Positions 1-5,996 of a DNA stretch of 6,785 nt are shown piece after piece. Source of the DNA: an uncultured Collinsella sp. (lineage in GTDB: Bacteria > Actinomycetota > Coriobacteriia > Coriobacteriales > Coriobacteriaceae); the NCBI GenBank assembly GCA_958403385.1, contig CATXXC010000032.1, positions 1-6,785 on the forward strand, given 5' to 3'. The notes under the pieces were generated by a model that did not search any database, had not been told where the DNA came from, and saw only the letters and a list, made by a program, of their open reading frames with translations. Both the position numbers and the translations under genes were made by a program. The first letter of the stretch is position 1. Every line of letters starts with the position of its first letter.

Positions 1-497
1 AGGCCATCGACTACGTGCGTACCCACGGCTCGTACGAGACCGACAACTCGGCGACACCCAAGCCCTACGTCGACCCGTACAAGGAAGAGGCCGTCGAACG
101 CCTGCACGAGAGGATCCTCTTCAGGATGTCAGCTCTGGGGTACGACCTCGACAGAGTCGACCAAGGTCCGGCGGGCGCGCCGGCGGTCTTCCACACAAAG
201 AAGAACGGCATACGCGGGGCTGGGCGCTACGACAAGGCCACCGGGCACTTCACTGTGCTCGCCGGCTCGAAAGTTAACCTCTCGAGGCCCGTGCTGAAAA
301 ACGCGAGCGTCGCGGCCGTGCGCAGGGAAATCTTCGGCGATTCGGGCGGCATCGCAGAACTCGCCGAGGACCTCGAGTTCCCGACGCCCAGCGCCGCGGC
401 GGTGTTCGTGCTCGGCGGCAGTCAGAACGGCTGGACCGAATGGGTAAGCGACGACGGAGAAACACTCAACCAAGTCTATAGAAGTGAGGAAAACTAG
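1..497 (+). CDS. DUF4357-domain protein, C-terminal part (5' end outside window)
   Basis: The reading frame is open from the window edge (codons from base 3 read A-I-D-Y-V) and ends with TAG at 495-497. A GTG at base 15 is in frame, but the uninterrupted frame before it suggests the true start lies upstream. The last ~100 codons look like DUF4357: an AxGRYD-like segment, then FTVLAGSKV, then near the end the hallmark TPSAAAVFVLGGSQNGW and a WVSDDGETL segment. In known proteins this domain often sits at the C-terminus behind a GIY-YIG nuclease or another N-terminal domain, and it is common beside restriction-modification genes; no such N-terminal domain is visible here. The stop codon abuts the hsdM ATG with no gap, so co-transcription and translational coupling with hsdM are likely. 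The biochemical role of DUF4357 is not established. Confidence 0.75.
   Translation, partial: AIDYVRTHGSYETDNSATPKPYVDPYKEEAVERLHERILFRMSALGYDLDRVDQGPAGAPAVFHTKKNGIRGAGRYDKATGHFTVLAGSKVNLSRPVLKNASVAAVRREIFGDSGGIAELAEDLEFPTPSAAAVFVLGGSQNGWTEWVSDDGETLNQVYRSEEN
486..490 (+). promoter_or_regulatory. Ribosome binding site of hsdM
   Basis: GAGGA lies 7 bases before the ATG at 498, inside the last codons of the upstream gene. It supports this start, which also gives the expected HsdM N-terminus (MNKQQLASKIW). The placement implies translational coupling between the two genes. Confidence 0.7.
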
Positions 498-3059
498 ATG
501 AACAAGCAGCAGCTGGCCTCCAAGATTTGGGAGTCCGCCAACAAGATGCGATCCAAGATCGAGGCCAACGAGTACAAGGACTACATTCTAGGATTCATCT
601 TCTACAAGTTCCTGTCCGAGACCGAGGTTGCCCGCCTGAAGGCGCGTGACTTCGCCGAGGAGGACCTGCCCAACCTGGTGGAAGACGACGAGGAGACGGT
701 CGAGTTCGTCAAGGGCGAGTGCGGCTACTTCATCGCCTACGACAACCTCTTCTCCACCTGGGTCGCCAAGGGCGGCGACTTCGAGATATCGAACGTGCGC
801 GTCGCGCTTTCCGCCTTCAGCCGCAATATCGATCCTGCACGCAAGCGCGTCTTCGACGGCATTTTCGACACGCTGCAGACTGGCCTCTCCAAGTTGGGTA
901 CCGATGCACGCAGCCAGTCCAAGGCCGCTCGCGACCTCATCTACCTCATCAAGGACATCCCGATGGACGGCCGAGCCGACTACGACGTGCTGGGCTTCAT
1001 CTACGAGTACCTCATCAGCAACTTCGCTGCCAACGCCGGCAAGAAAGCCGGCGAGTTCTACACGCCGCACGAGGTGTCCATGCTCATGAGCGAGATAATC
1101 TCGTGGCACCTGGCCGGACGCGAGAACATCACCATCTACGACCCCACGAGCGGATCGGGATCGCTGCTCATCAACATCGGCAAGGCCGTGGCGCGCCGCA
1201 ACGGCGACCCGGACTCCATCAAGTACTACGCTCAGGAGCTCAAGGAGAACACCTACAACCTCACGCGCATGAACCTGGTGATGCGCGGCATCCTTCCCGA
1301 CAACATCGTGGCCAGAAACGGCGACACGCTCGAGGACGACTGGCCGTGGTTCGACACCATGGAGAACAAGGATGAGACCTACGACCCGCTATTCGTCGAT
1401 GCTGTGGTGTCAAACCCACCCTATTCCCAGAACTGGGACCCGGAGGACAAGGAGCTCGACCCTCGCTTCAAGTTCGGCGTGGCGCCCAAGTCCAAGGCCG
1501 ACTATGCCTTCCTACTGCACGATTTGTATCACCTGCGCCCCGACGGCATCATGTGCATCGTCCTGCCGCACGGCGTGCTGTTCCGCGGCGGCGAGGAGGG
1601 CGCTATTCGCAAGAACCTAGTGGAGAACCGCCATATTCAAGCAATCATCGGGCTTCCTGCCAACATCTTCTTCGGTACGAGCATCCCGACCATCGTCATG
1701 GTGCTGCGCAAGCAGCGCGAGACGAGTGACGTCTTGGTGGTAGACGCCTCCAAGCACTTTGTGAAAGAGGGTAAGAACAACAAGCTGAGAGCAAGCGACA
1801 TCAAGCGTATCGTCGACGCCGTGACAACGAACGCAACCGTCGACAAGTTCAGTCGCCTGGTTCCCATCGACGAGATCCGCGCTAACGACTATAACCTCAA
1901 CATCCCGCGCTATGTGGACTCAAGCGCGGCCGCCGAAAACTGGGACGTGTACGCCACCATGTTCGGCGGCGTGCCGAAGGCCGAGGTCGACGCATTCGAG
2001 CGCTATTGGAAGGTATGGCCGAGCCTCAAAGGACAACTCTACCGTGACGCAGGTGGGTCGTGTCTTGCGCCCGCGACCGACGACGTTGCGCAAGCGGCGA
2101 AGGAAAACGCCGACGTCCGTGCCTTCTTGAGCAGCTATCGTGATGCGATAAGCCATTTACCTGCCACGCTGCGAAGCCGCTTGGTAGACAGCGCCGATGA
2201 AGTCGATACCGTGGCGGAGGAAGAGGCCATCGCGGCGCTATTGAAAGACACACTGGCGGGCATGGCCCTGGTCGACGGCTACGACGCCTACCAGGCGCTT
2301 GACGATGCCTGGGTGGGAATCTCCGGCGATTTGGAGGTCATCCAGACCGAGGGGAAAACCGCCGTGCGCAAGGTAGACCCGAACATGGTGGTCAAGAAGA
2401 AGAATGGCAAAGACGTCGAGGTACAGGACGGCTGGACTGGTCGCATCCTGCCGTTTGCGCTTGTTCAAGAGCACCTGCTTGCCGAAGACGTCAAGGAGAT
2501 TACTTCCCGTGATTCCCGCCTAAGCGAGATATCGCAGGAGATAGACGAGATTCTCGAAAGCTTCGACGAGGAGGACAAGGGGTCCTCTGCTGCTGTCAAC
2601 GACGAAGGTTCGTTTGTGGCGGCTGAGCTCAAGAAGGCTGTGAAGGTTATCGGAAAGCACCCTGAAAACGATTTCGAGCAAGGTCTGGTTCGTGCGCAGG
2701 CGCTGCTCGGCGAGGAGAAAAGTCTCAAGAAGGCGAACAAGGAAGCGAGAATGGTTCTTGAGGAGAGAACCAAGGAGGTCATCGAGGGTCTGACCGACGC
2801 CCAGTGCGACGATCTGCTGGCCGCCAAGTGGATAGAGCCACTGCAGGTTGAGCTTCTGGCCCTTCCCGAAACCGTTGTGAGCGACTTCATCGCGAAGGTA
2901 GCTGCGCTCAACGCCAAATACGCGACAACTTATTCGGACGTGTGCAATCAGATAGATGATGCAGAAAGCCAGCTGGCAGACATGTTGGGGCGGCTTAGGG
3001 GCAACGAGTACGACATGGCGGGCATCGCCGAGCTGCGCAAGTTGTTGGGCGGTGAGTAG
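498..3059 (+). CDS. hsdM: Type I restriction-modification DNA methyltransferase subunit M
   Basis: HsdM is the N6-adenine methyltransferase subunit. It transfers a methyl group from S-adenosylmethionine to adenines in the site chosen by HsdS, and two M with one S form the modification complex. The protein is 853 aa. An HsdM_N-type helical domain at ~1-160 begins MNKQQLASKIWESANKMRSK. The segment GEFYTP (185-190) precedes the methyltransferase core. The SAM-binding motif I is DPTSGSGS at 215-222, and the catalytic motif IV of adenine methylases is NPPY at 306-309. NLNIPRYV (~466-473) usually lies near the end of classical ~500-530 aa HsdMs. Here a further ~380 residues follow, with a VDGYDAYQ segment at 592-599 and charged, probably coiled-coil stretches from ~672 onward. 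The gene sits between the DUF4357 gene (no gap) and hsdS (1-base gap), consistent with one operon. No frameshift or lost motif is seen. Confidence 0.96.
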   Translation: MNKQQLASKIWESANKMRSKIEANEYKDYILGFIFYKFLSETEVARLKARDFAEEDLPNLVEDDEETVEFVKGECGYFIAYDNLFSTWVAKGGDFEISNVRVALSAFSRNIDPARKRVFDGIFDTLQTGLSKLGTDARSQSKAARDLIYLIKDIPMDGRADYDVLGFIYEYLISNFAANAGKKAGEFYTPHEVSMLMSEIISWHLAGRENITIYDPTSGSGSLLINIGKAVARRNGDPDSIKYYAQELKENTYNLTRMNLVMRGILPDNIVARNGDTLEDDWPWFDTMENKDETYDPLFVDAVVSNPPYSQNWDPEDKELDPRFKFGVAPKSKADYAFLLHDLYHLRPDGIMCIVLPHGVLFRGGEEGAIRKNLVENRHIQAIIGLPANIFFGTSIPTIVMVLRKQRETSDVLVVDASKHFVKEGKNNKLRASDIKRIVDAVTTNATVDKFSRLVPIDEIRANDYNLNIPRYVDSSAAAENWDVYATMFGGVPKAEVDAFERYWKVWPSLKGQLYRDAGGSCLAPATDDVAQAAKENADVRAFLSSYRDAISHLPATLRSRLVDSADEVDTVAEEEAIAALLKDTLAGMALVDGYDAYQALDDAWVGISGDLEVIQTEGKTAVRKVDPNMVVKKKNGKDVEVQDGWTGRILPFALVQEHLLAEDVKEITSRDSRLSEISQEIDEILESFDEEDKGSSAAVNDEGSFVAAELKKAVKVIGKHPENDFEQGLVRAQALLGEEKSLKKANKEARMVLEERTKEVIEGLTDAQCDDLLAAKWIEPLQVELLALPETVVSDFIAKVAALNAKYATTYSDVCNQIDDAESQLADMLGRLRGNEYDMAGIAELRKLLGGE
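3051..3056 (+). promoter_or_regulatory. Probable ribosome binding site of hsdS
   Basis: GGTGAG lies in the last codons of hsdM, 4 bases before the ATG at 3061. It is weak and rather close, so translation of hsdS probably relies on coupling to the hsdM stop at 3057-3059. It helps fix the hsdS start at 3061 rather than at the in-frame ATG at 2956, which lies deep inside hsdM. Confidence 0.45.
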
Positions 3060-3060
3060 C

Positions 3061-4272
3061 ATGACAGGAAAACAAAATGCCCCGGAAATCCGCTTCGAGG
3101 GTTTCACTGACCCTTGGGAACAGCGTAAGTTGGAAGAGGTTGCGCTTGTGACAATGGGGCAATCTCCAAATGGGGCTTGCTATACGGACAATCCAAACGA
3201 TGCGGTTCTCGTCCAGGGAAATGCCGATTTGAAAGATGGCTGGGTTTCTCCTCGAGTCTGGACAACAGAGATCACGAAAACGGCAAAAGCTGGAGATCTA
3301 ATCATGAGCGTTCGTGCTCCTGTCGGCGCAATGGGAAAAACCGCTTATGACGTGGTCCTTGGCCGCGGTGTCGCTGGAATTGCCGGCAATGAGTTTCTGT
3401 TTCAGGCCCTATCTAAAAAAGAAGCCGAGGGATATTGGTCGACCGTTTCCGCAGGTTCGACTTTTGATTCTATCAATGGAGATGAACTCAGGAATACGCT
3501 GGTCGATTGTCCTTGCAGCGAGTTGGAGTGTGAGACGATTGGCGACTGCTTGTCTAAGGTTGACTCCCTCATCACCCTTCATCAGCGTAAGCACGATAAG
3601 CTGTGCACGGTGAAGAAATCGATGCTCGACAAGATGTTTCCGAAACCCGGTGAGACCGAACCCGAAATCCGCTTCGAGGGTTTCACTGACCCTTGGGAAC
3701 AGCGTAAGTTGGGCGAGCTGCTTCTTTTTCAAAATGGTTTTAATGGCTCCAGCGAGTCATTTGGAAGCGGGATTCCGCTTATCAGTGTCATGGATGTTCT
3801 TGATGATAAATTCATTACGCACGAGACAGTAAGGGGCAAAGCTCGCCTGAATTGCGAAGAAGCTAGCCGCTATTGTGTTGAGTACGGTGATGTACTGTTT
3901 CAGCGCAGCTCGGAAAATCAGGAGGATGCCGGAACGTCGAACGTGTATCTTGACCAGCATGTTTCATCCGCTTTCGGAGGATTCGTGATAAGAGGTAAAA
4001 AAGTCGGTGAGTATAACCCTATTTTCATTAAATATCTTCTTGGTTCCCCTTTTATTCGCGAGCAAATTACTCACAGAGCTCAGGGTGCTCAACATATAAA
4101 TGTGTCGCAGGATACCCTAGCCGATGTTGTTCTCTTGATGCCCTCCATGCGCGAACAGGAGGCTGTCGGATTGGTTTTCCTCCATCTCGATAACCTCATC
4201 ACCCTTCATCAGCGTAAGCTTGAGCTGTTAAGGAATATCAAGAAATCGCTGTTGGATAGGATGTTCGTTTAA
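3061..4272 (+). CDS. hsdS: Type I restriction-modification specificity subunit S (expressed copy)
   Basis: HsdS binds the bipartite DNA target and positions HsdM (and HsdR). At 403 aa it has the normal length and two-fold design: PEIRFEGFTDPWEQRKL at 8-24; TRD1 at ~25-167; LITLHQRK at 170-177; a helical spacer containing KKSMLDKMF; a second PEIRFEGFTDPWEQRKL at ~201-217; TRD2 at ~218-376; then DNLITLHQRK and a final helix ending KKSLLDRMFV. The two TRDs are unlike each other, while the conserved parts repeat almost exactly, down to a 49-bp identical DNA stretch. The ATG at 3061 is chosen because it follows the hsdM stop by one base and gives a standard HsdS N-terminus. The short repeats flanking each TRD recur around the silent cassettes downstream, so this gene is the likely expression site of a rearrangeable specificity system. 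TRD codons look more A+T-rich by eye than hsdM. The bound DNA sequence cannot be read from these domains. Confidence 0.95.
   Translation: MTGKQNAPEIRFEGFTDPWEQRKLEEVALVTMGQSPNGACYTDNPNDAVLVQGNADLKDGWVSPRVWTTEITKTAKAGDLIMSVRAPVGAMGKTAYDVVLGRGVAGIAGNEFLFQALSKKEAEGYWSTVSAGSTFDSINGDELRNTLVDCPCSELECETIGDCLSKVDSLITLHQRKHDKLCTVKKSMLDKMFPKPGETEPEIRFEGFTDPWEQRKLGELLLFQNGFNGSSESFGSGIPLISVMDVLDDKFITHETVRGKARLNCEEASRYCVEYGDVLFQRSSENQEDAGTSNVYLDQHVSSAFGGFVIRGKKVGEYNPIFIKYLLGSPFIREQITHRAQGAQHINVSQDTLADVVLLMPSMREQEAVGLVFLHLDNLITLHQRKLELLRNIKKSLLDRMFV
3085..3133 (+). repeat. 49-bp direct repeat, copy 1 (contains R1a)
   Basis: Identical over 49 bp to 3664-3712. It encodes EIRFEGFTDPWEQRKL before TRD1. The R1 unit (3113-3133) is its 3' part and recurs in the silent cassettes, while the 5' part occurs only in the expressed hsdS. 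The CAGCGTAAG core lies at 3121-3129. Confidence 0.95.
3567..3592 (+). repeat. R2a: repeat after TRD1
   Basis: It starts CCTCATCACCCTTCATCAGC, encodes LITLHQRK and is identical over 26 bp to 4194-4219. It marks the C-terminal border of TRD1. The CAGCGTAAG core is at 3583-3591. Inverted or direct relatives end every other TRD cassette in the window. Confidence 0.95.
3664..3712 (+). repeat. 49-bp direct repeat, copy 2 (contains R1b)
   Basis: The second perfect copy of 3085-3133, just before TRD2. Its R1 unit starts at 3692 and matches the copy before cassette C for 23 bp (3692-3714 against 5456-5478). The copies before cassettes A and B are inverted relative to it, so it is a candidate substrate for inversion. 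Confidence 0.95.
4194..4219 (+). repeat. R2b: repeat after TRD2
   Basis: A 26-bp perfect copy of R2a encoding LITLHQRK at the end of TRD2; core at 4210-4218. It faces the inverted, partly decayed copy R2c at 4393-4411, and the hsdS tail and terminator lie between them. Confidence 0.95.
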
Positions 4273-4308
4273 TAACTTGCGTGAGTTGCCTCTAGTTTCG
4301 AGCCCCAG

Positions 4309-4344
4309 AACCGCCGATTTCGCTATGTCGAGTTGGCGGTTTTT
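4309..4344 (+). terminator. Probable rho-independent terminator after hsdS
   Basis: AACCGCC (4309-4315) pairs with GGCGGTT (4335-4341), and the T-run at 4340-4344 overlaps and follows the stem. The 19-base loop is long but may pair internally (CGA with TCG). It lies 37 bases past the hsdS stop and would end the DUF4357-hsdM-hsdS transcript before the silent cassettes. It is the only notable element in the 4273-4389 gap. Confidence 0.6.
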
Positions 4345-4392
4345 CGTTCTACTGAGAATAATAATGTTGTGTGCCTTGCCATTAGACTGTCA

Positions 4393-4411
4393 CTGATGAA
4401 GGGTGATGAGG
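4393..4411 (-). repeat. R2c: truncated inverted R2 at the end of cassette A
   Basis: CTGATGAAGGGTGATGAGG on the plus strand is the reverse complement of the first 19 bp of R2. The remaining bases, which hold most of the CAGCGTAAG core, are changed: 4387-4395 reads CTGTCACTG instead of CTTACGCTG. This creates the TGA stop of cassette A. Confidence 0.9.
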
Positions 4412-4864
4412 TGATCTAACTGCGAGAGGCTGTTCCCAATAACCTCTTGCTCAGCTAGACACGGAACCAAAATAGATTCGCGCATGAGATCGTCAGGAAC
4501 CAATTCGTTCATCATGGTTCCGCTTTTTGTAGCGTTGACAAGGATTGGTCTCATCGACTCTTCGCGCGGAATATAGTATTTCCAGAAGCTATAACGCTGC
4601 TCGACGATGGGCCTCAAACATGAAAATCGCGGCGACATAAGCCCGTCACCTGCGTCGTTGAGAACAAAGCGTCCATAGGCGTGCACTTTGTTGGTATGGC
4701 CCTCAAAGGCGATATCTCCAATTCGAATGACTTTGTAGTTGCTTAGCGAATCGTCGGCTGCGCCGTTTCCGCCATTGAAAGTCATCGTTGCAATGGAAAG
4801 TGTACTATCGTATCCAAGCTCACAATTGGCGTTTCGCTCATTGTTGACCACATACATATCCGAG

Positions 4865-4883
4865 AACTTACGCTGTTCCCAAG
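4865..4883 (-). repeat. R1c: inverted R1 before cassette A
   Basis: AACTTACGCTGTTCCCAAG on the plus strand is a perfect 19-bp reverse complement of R1 in hsdS. It encodes WEQRK of cassette A, with an intact core at 4867-4875. Inversion with R1b would turn over the 1,152 bp between them. Confidence 0.95.
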
Positions 4884-4914
4884 AAAGATACCCGTATTAG
4901 CCACGGTATTGGCA

Positions 4915-4939
4915 CTTACGCTGATGAAGGGTGATGAGG
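4915..4939 (-). repeat. R2d: inverted R2 at the end of cassette B
   Basis: A perfect 25-bp reverse complement of R2a/R2b, with intact core at 4915-4923. Paired with R2e at 5952-5976 it brackets cassettes B and C, so inversion there would exchange their orientations over 1,012 bp. Confidence 0.95.
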
Positions 4940-5407
4940 CTGTCGAGACCGAGAACGACCGTAGATATGAGCTTCTGCTCGCTTTCCGACGGGTAAGGGA
5001 TCTCAACTTCGGCGATGTCGTTGCCATGGACATGCACGACCGATTTTCCTTGTGCTCGCTTTGCTAAATCGTCATGAGCTTTGCTGTACGTTATAGCAAG
5101 CGCGATGTAGTCTGGATCAAGCTTGCTTACTGGAGTGACGACGTTCAAATCGCCTCCAAAAATGATTCCTGACCTGCGCACGGATGATGCAACGGCAATA
5201 TCTTCTGCCGTTTCCCCGGATGCAGGAACGATTACTTCGTTGCCCTTTGAAAGAAGCGATCCCTCTTGCTCAACGGCAAAAGTGTCCACGTTCTCAATAC
5301 GTGATTCATATTGGGTATACAGGCGTCCATACAAGATTAGTGGGGTGCCAGCATCCCTAATGTCGGCTTTGCTGTAGCCATGCCCCTTAGAAATAGTGCA
5401 GAACTCT

Positions 5408-5429
5408 CCCAGCTTACGCTGTTCCCAAG
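5408..5429 (-). repeat. R1d: inverted R1 before cassette B
   Basis: The reverse complement of R1 over 22 bp with one mismatch (5412); the 17 bp at 5413-5429 are perfect. It encodes WEQRKLG of cassette B and faces R1e only 26 bp away. Confidence 0.95.
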
Positions 5430-5455
5430 ATGGAGTCGTTCAATCTGGATAACCG

Positions 5456-5477
5456 CTTGGGAACAGCGTAAGTTGGG
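5456..5477 (+). repeat. R1e: R1 before cassette C
   Basis: Same orientation as the hsdS copies; core at 5464-5472. With R1d it forms a large inverted repeat whose 26-bp spacer is 5430-5455. In direct orientation to R1b, recombination would delete 1,764 bp. Confidence 0.95.
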
Positions 5478-5951
5478 CAGCATTGCGGCTTCGTTTGATT
5501 ACGGTTTGAACGCAGCCGCAACTGAATATGACGGTCAAAACAAATATCTTCGCATCACCGACATTGATGACGCAACACATGAGTTCTTGAAAAGCGATCT
5601 CACAACTCCGTTGGCCGACCTTGCAATGAGTGCAGATTATTTACTGGAGGAAGGTGATTTGCTCTTTGCTCGTACAGGCGCAAGTGTTGGAAAAACCTAT
5701 CTGTACAGGCAATACGATGGAACGGTCTACTTTGCTGGATTCCTGATTCGCGCACGAATCGGAGAAAGTGCTGACCCCGAATTCGTCTATCAGGCAACCC
5801 TGACCGATGCCTACAAGAAGTATGTTGCCATAACCTCGCAGCGATCCGGCCAGCCTGGCGTCAATGCTCAGGAATACGCAGATTATCAATTGATGCTTCC
5901 TTCTAGAACGGAACAGCAGCAAATTGGGATGACGTTGCGGTCTCTCGACAA

Positions 5952-5976
5952 CCTCATCACCCTTCATCAGCGTGAG
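5952..5976 (+). repeat. R2e: R2 at the end of cassette C
   Basis: Matches R2a/R2b over 25 bp with one change (G for A at 5974), so the core reads CAGCGTGAG and the codon AAG becomes GAG (K to E). It is the outermost repeat of the array, next to the recombinase. Confidence 0.93.
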
Positions 5977-5996
5977 CCACGGTTTGCTGATACAGG

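Larger units (their letters stand above)
4390..4883 (-). pseudogene. Silent hsdS target-recognition cassette A (inverted)
   Basis: On the minus strand this frame runs WEQRKFSDMYVV at its start to PCLAEQEVIG and LDHLITLHQ, then TGA (4390-4392). This is one complete TRD with the R1- and R2-encoded borders of HsdS but no HsdS N-terminus, spacer or tail. In-frame TAA at 4897-4899 closes the frame upstream. The first ATG (4855-4857) already lies inside the domain and has no convincing ribosome binding site, so the cassette is probably unexpressed where it stands. Inversion between R1b (3692) and R1c (4883) would join it in frame to HsdS residue 216, giving a 374-aa protein ending at LITLHQ without the usual last helix. 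TRD A is not similar to TRD1, TRD2, B or C beyond the borders. It could instead be a decayed remnant, but its frame is intact throughout. Confidence 0.85.
4897..5429 (-). pseudogene. Silent hsdS target-recognition cassette B (inverted)
   Basis: Read on the minus strand, the frame begins WEQRKLGEFCTISKGHGYS, continues through LILYGRLYTQYESRIENV and IEIPYP-like HsdS residues (AEVEIPYPSESEQKLIS), and ends LDSLITLHQRKCQYRG followed by TAA (4897-4899). It is a complete TRD with both conserved borders. The frame opens only three codons before the repeat (stop at 5440-5442) and has no ATG, GTG or TTG until a TTG at 5332-5334 well inside the domain, so it is taken as silent. It shares its frame with cassette A, separated by that single TAA. 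Inversion between R1b and R1d would give a 387-aa HsdS with TRD B as second domain and the short tail CQYRG. The domain is intact, so this looks like stored sequence rather than decay. Confidence 0.85.
3113..5976. other. Predicted rearrangeable specificity (shufflon-like) region
   Basis: Spans the first to last R1/R2 copies: TRD1 and TRD2 of expressed hsdS, then silent TRDs A and B (inverted) and C (direct). Each TRD has R1 on its N-terminal side and R2 on its C-terminal side, all repeats are in the same codon phase, and a tyrosine recombinase gene adjoins. The arrangement is seen directly; switching is inferred from known inverting hsdS loci. Confidence 0.8.

Noticed and set aside
588..1109. 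Long minus-strand open frame opposite hsdM (others at 2465-2917 and 2520-3107)
   Set aside because: These are antisense shadows of a G+C-rich gene with strong family motifs on the plus strand; their translations resemble no known protein family.
2956..3060. Upstream in-frame ATG as an earlier hsdS start
   Set aside because: It lies within the well-conserved hsdM frame, and its translation does not resemble HsdS; the ATG at 3061 follows the hsdM stop and gives the standard N-terminus.
5380..5455. ATG at 5380 as the start of a 206-aa gene including cassette C
   Set aside because: The first ~25 codons are antisense to cassette B and its R1 repeat, with no ribosome binding site and no HsdS-like N-terminus; kept only as a possibility in the cassette C entry.
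5408..5477. R1d/R1e inverted repeat as a transcription terminator
   Set aside because: No T-run follows either arm, and both arms are coding copies of the R1 repeat, which explains the symmetry.
3085..5976. CRISPR-like array of short repeats
   Set aside because: The repeats are irregularly spaced, occur in both orientations, and code for conserved HsdS residues around whole protein domains.
4899..5983. AGCCACGGT at 4899-4907 and again at 5975-5983, near R2d and R2e
   Set aside because: Nine bases is too short to separate from chance in this window, and the matches are not in equivalent orientation relative to their R2 copies.
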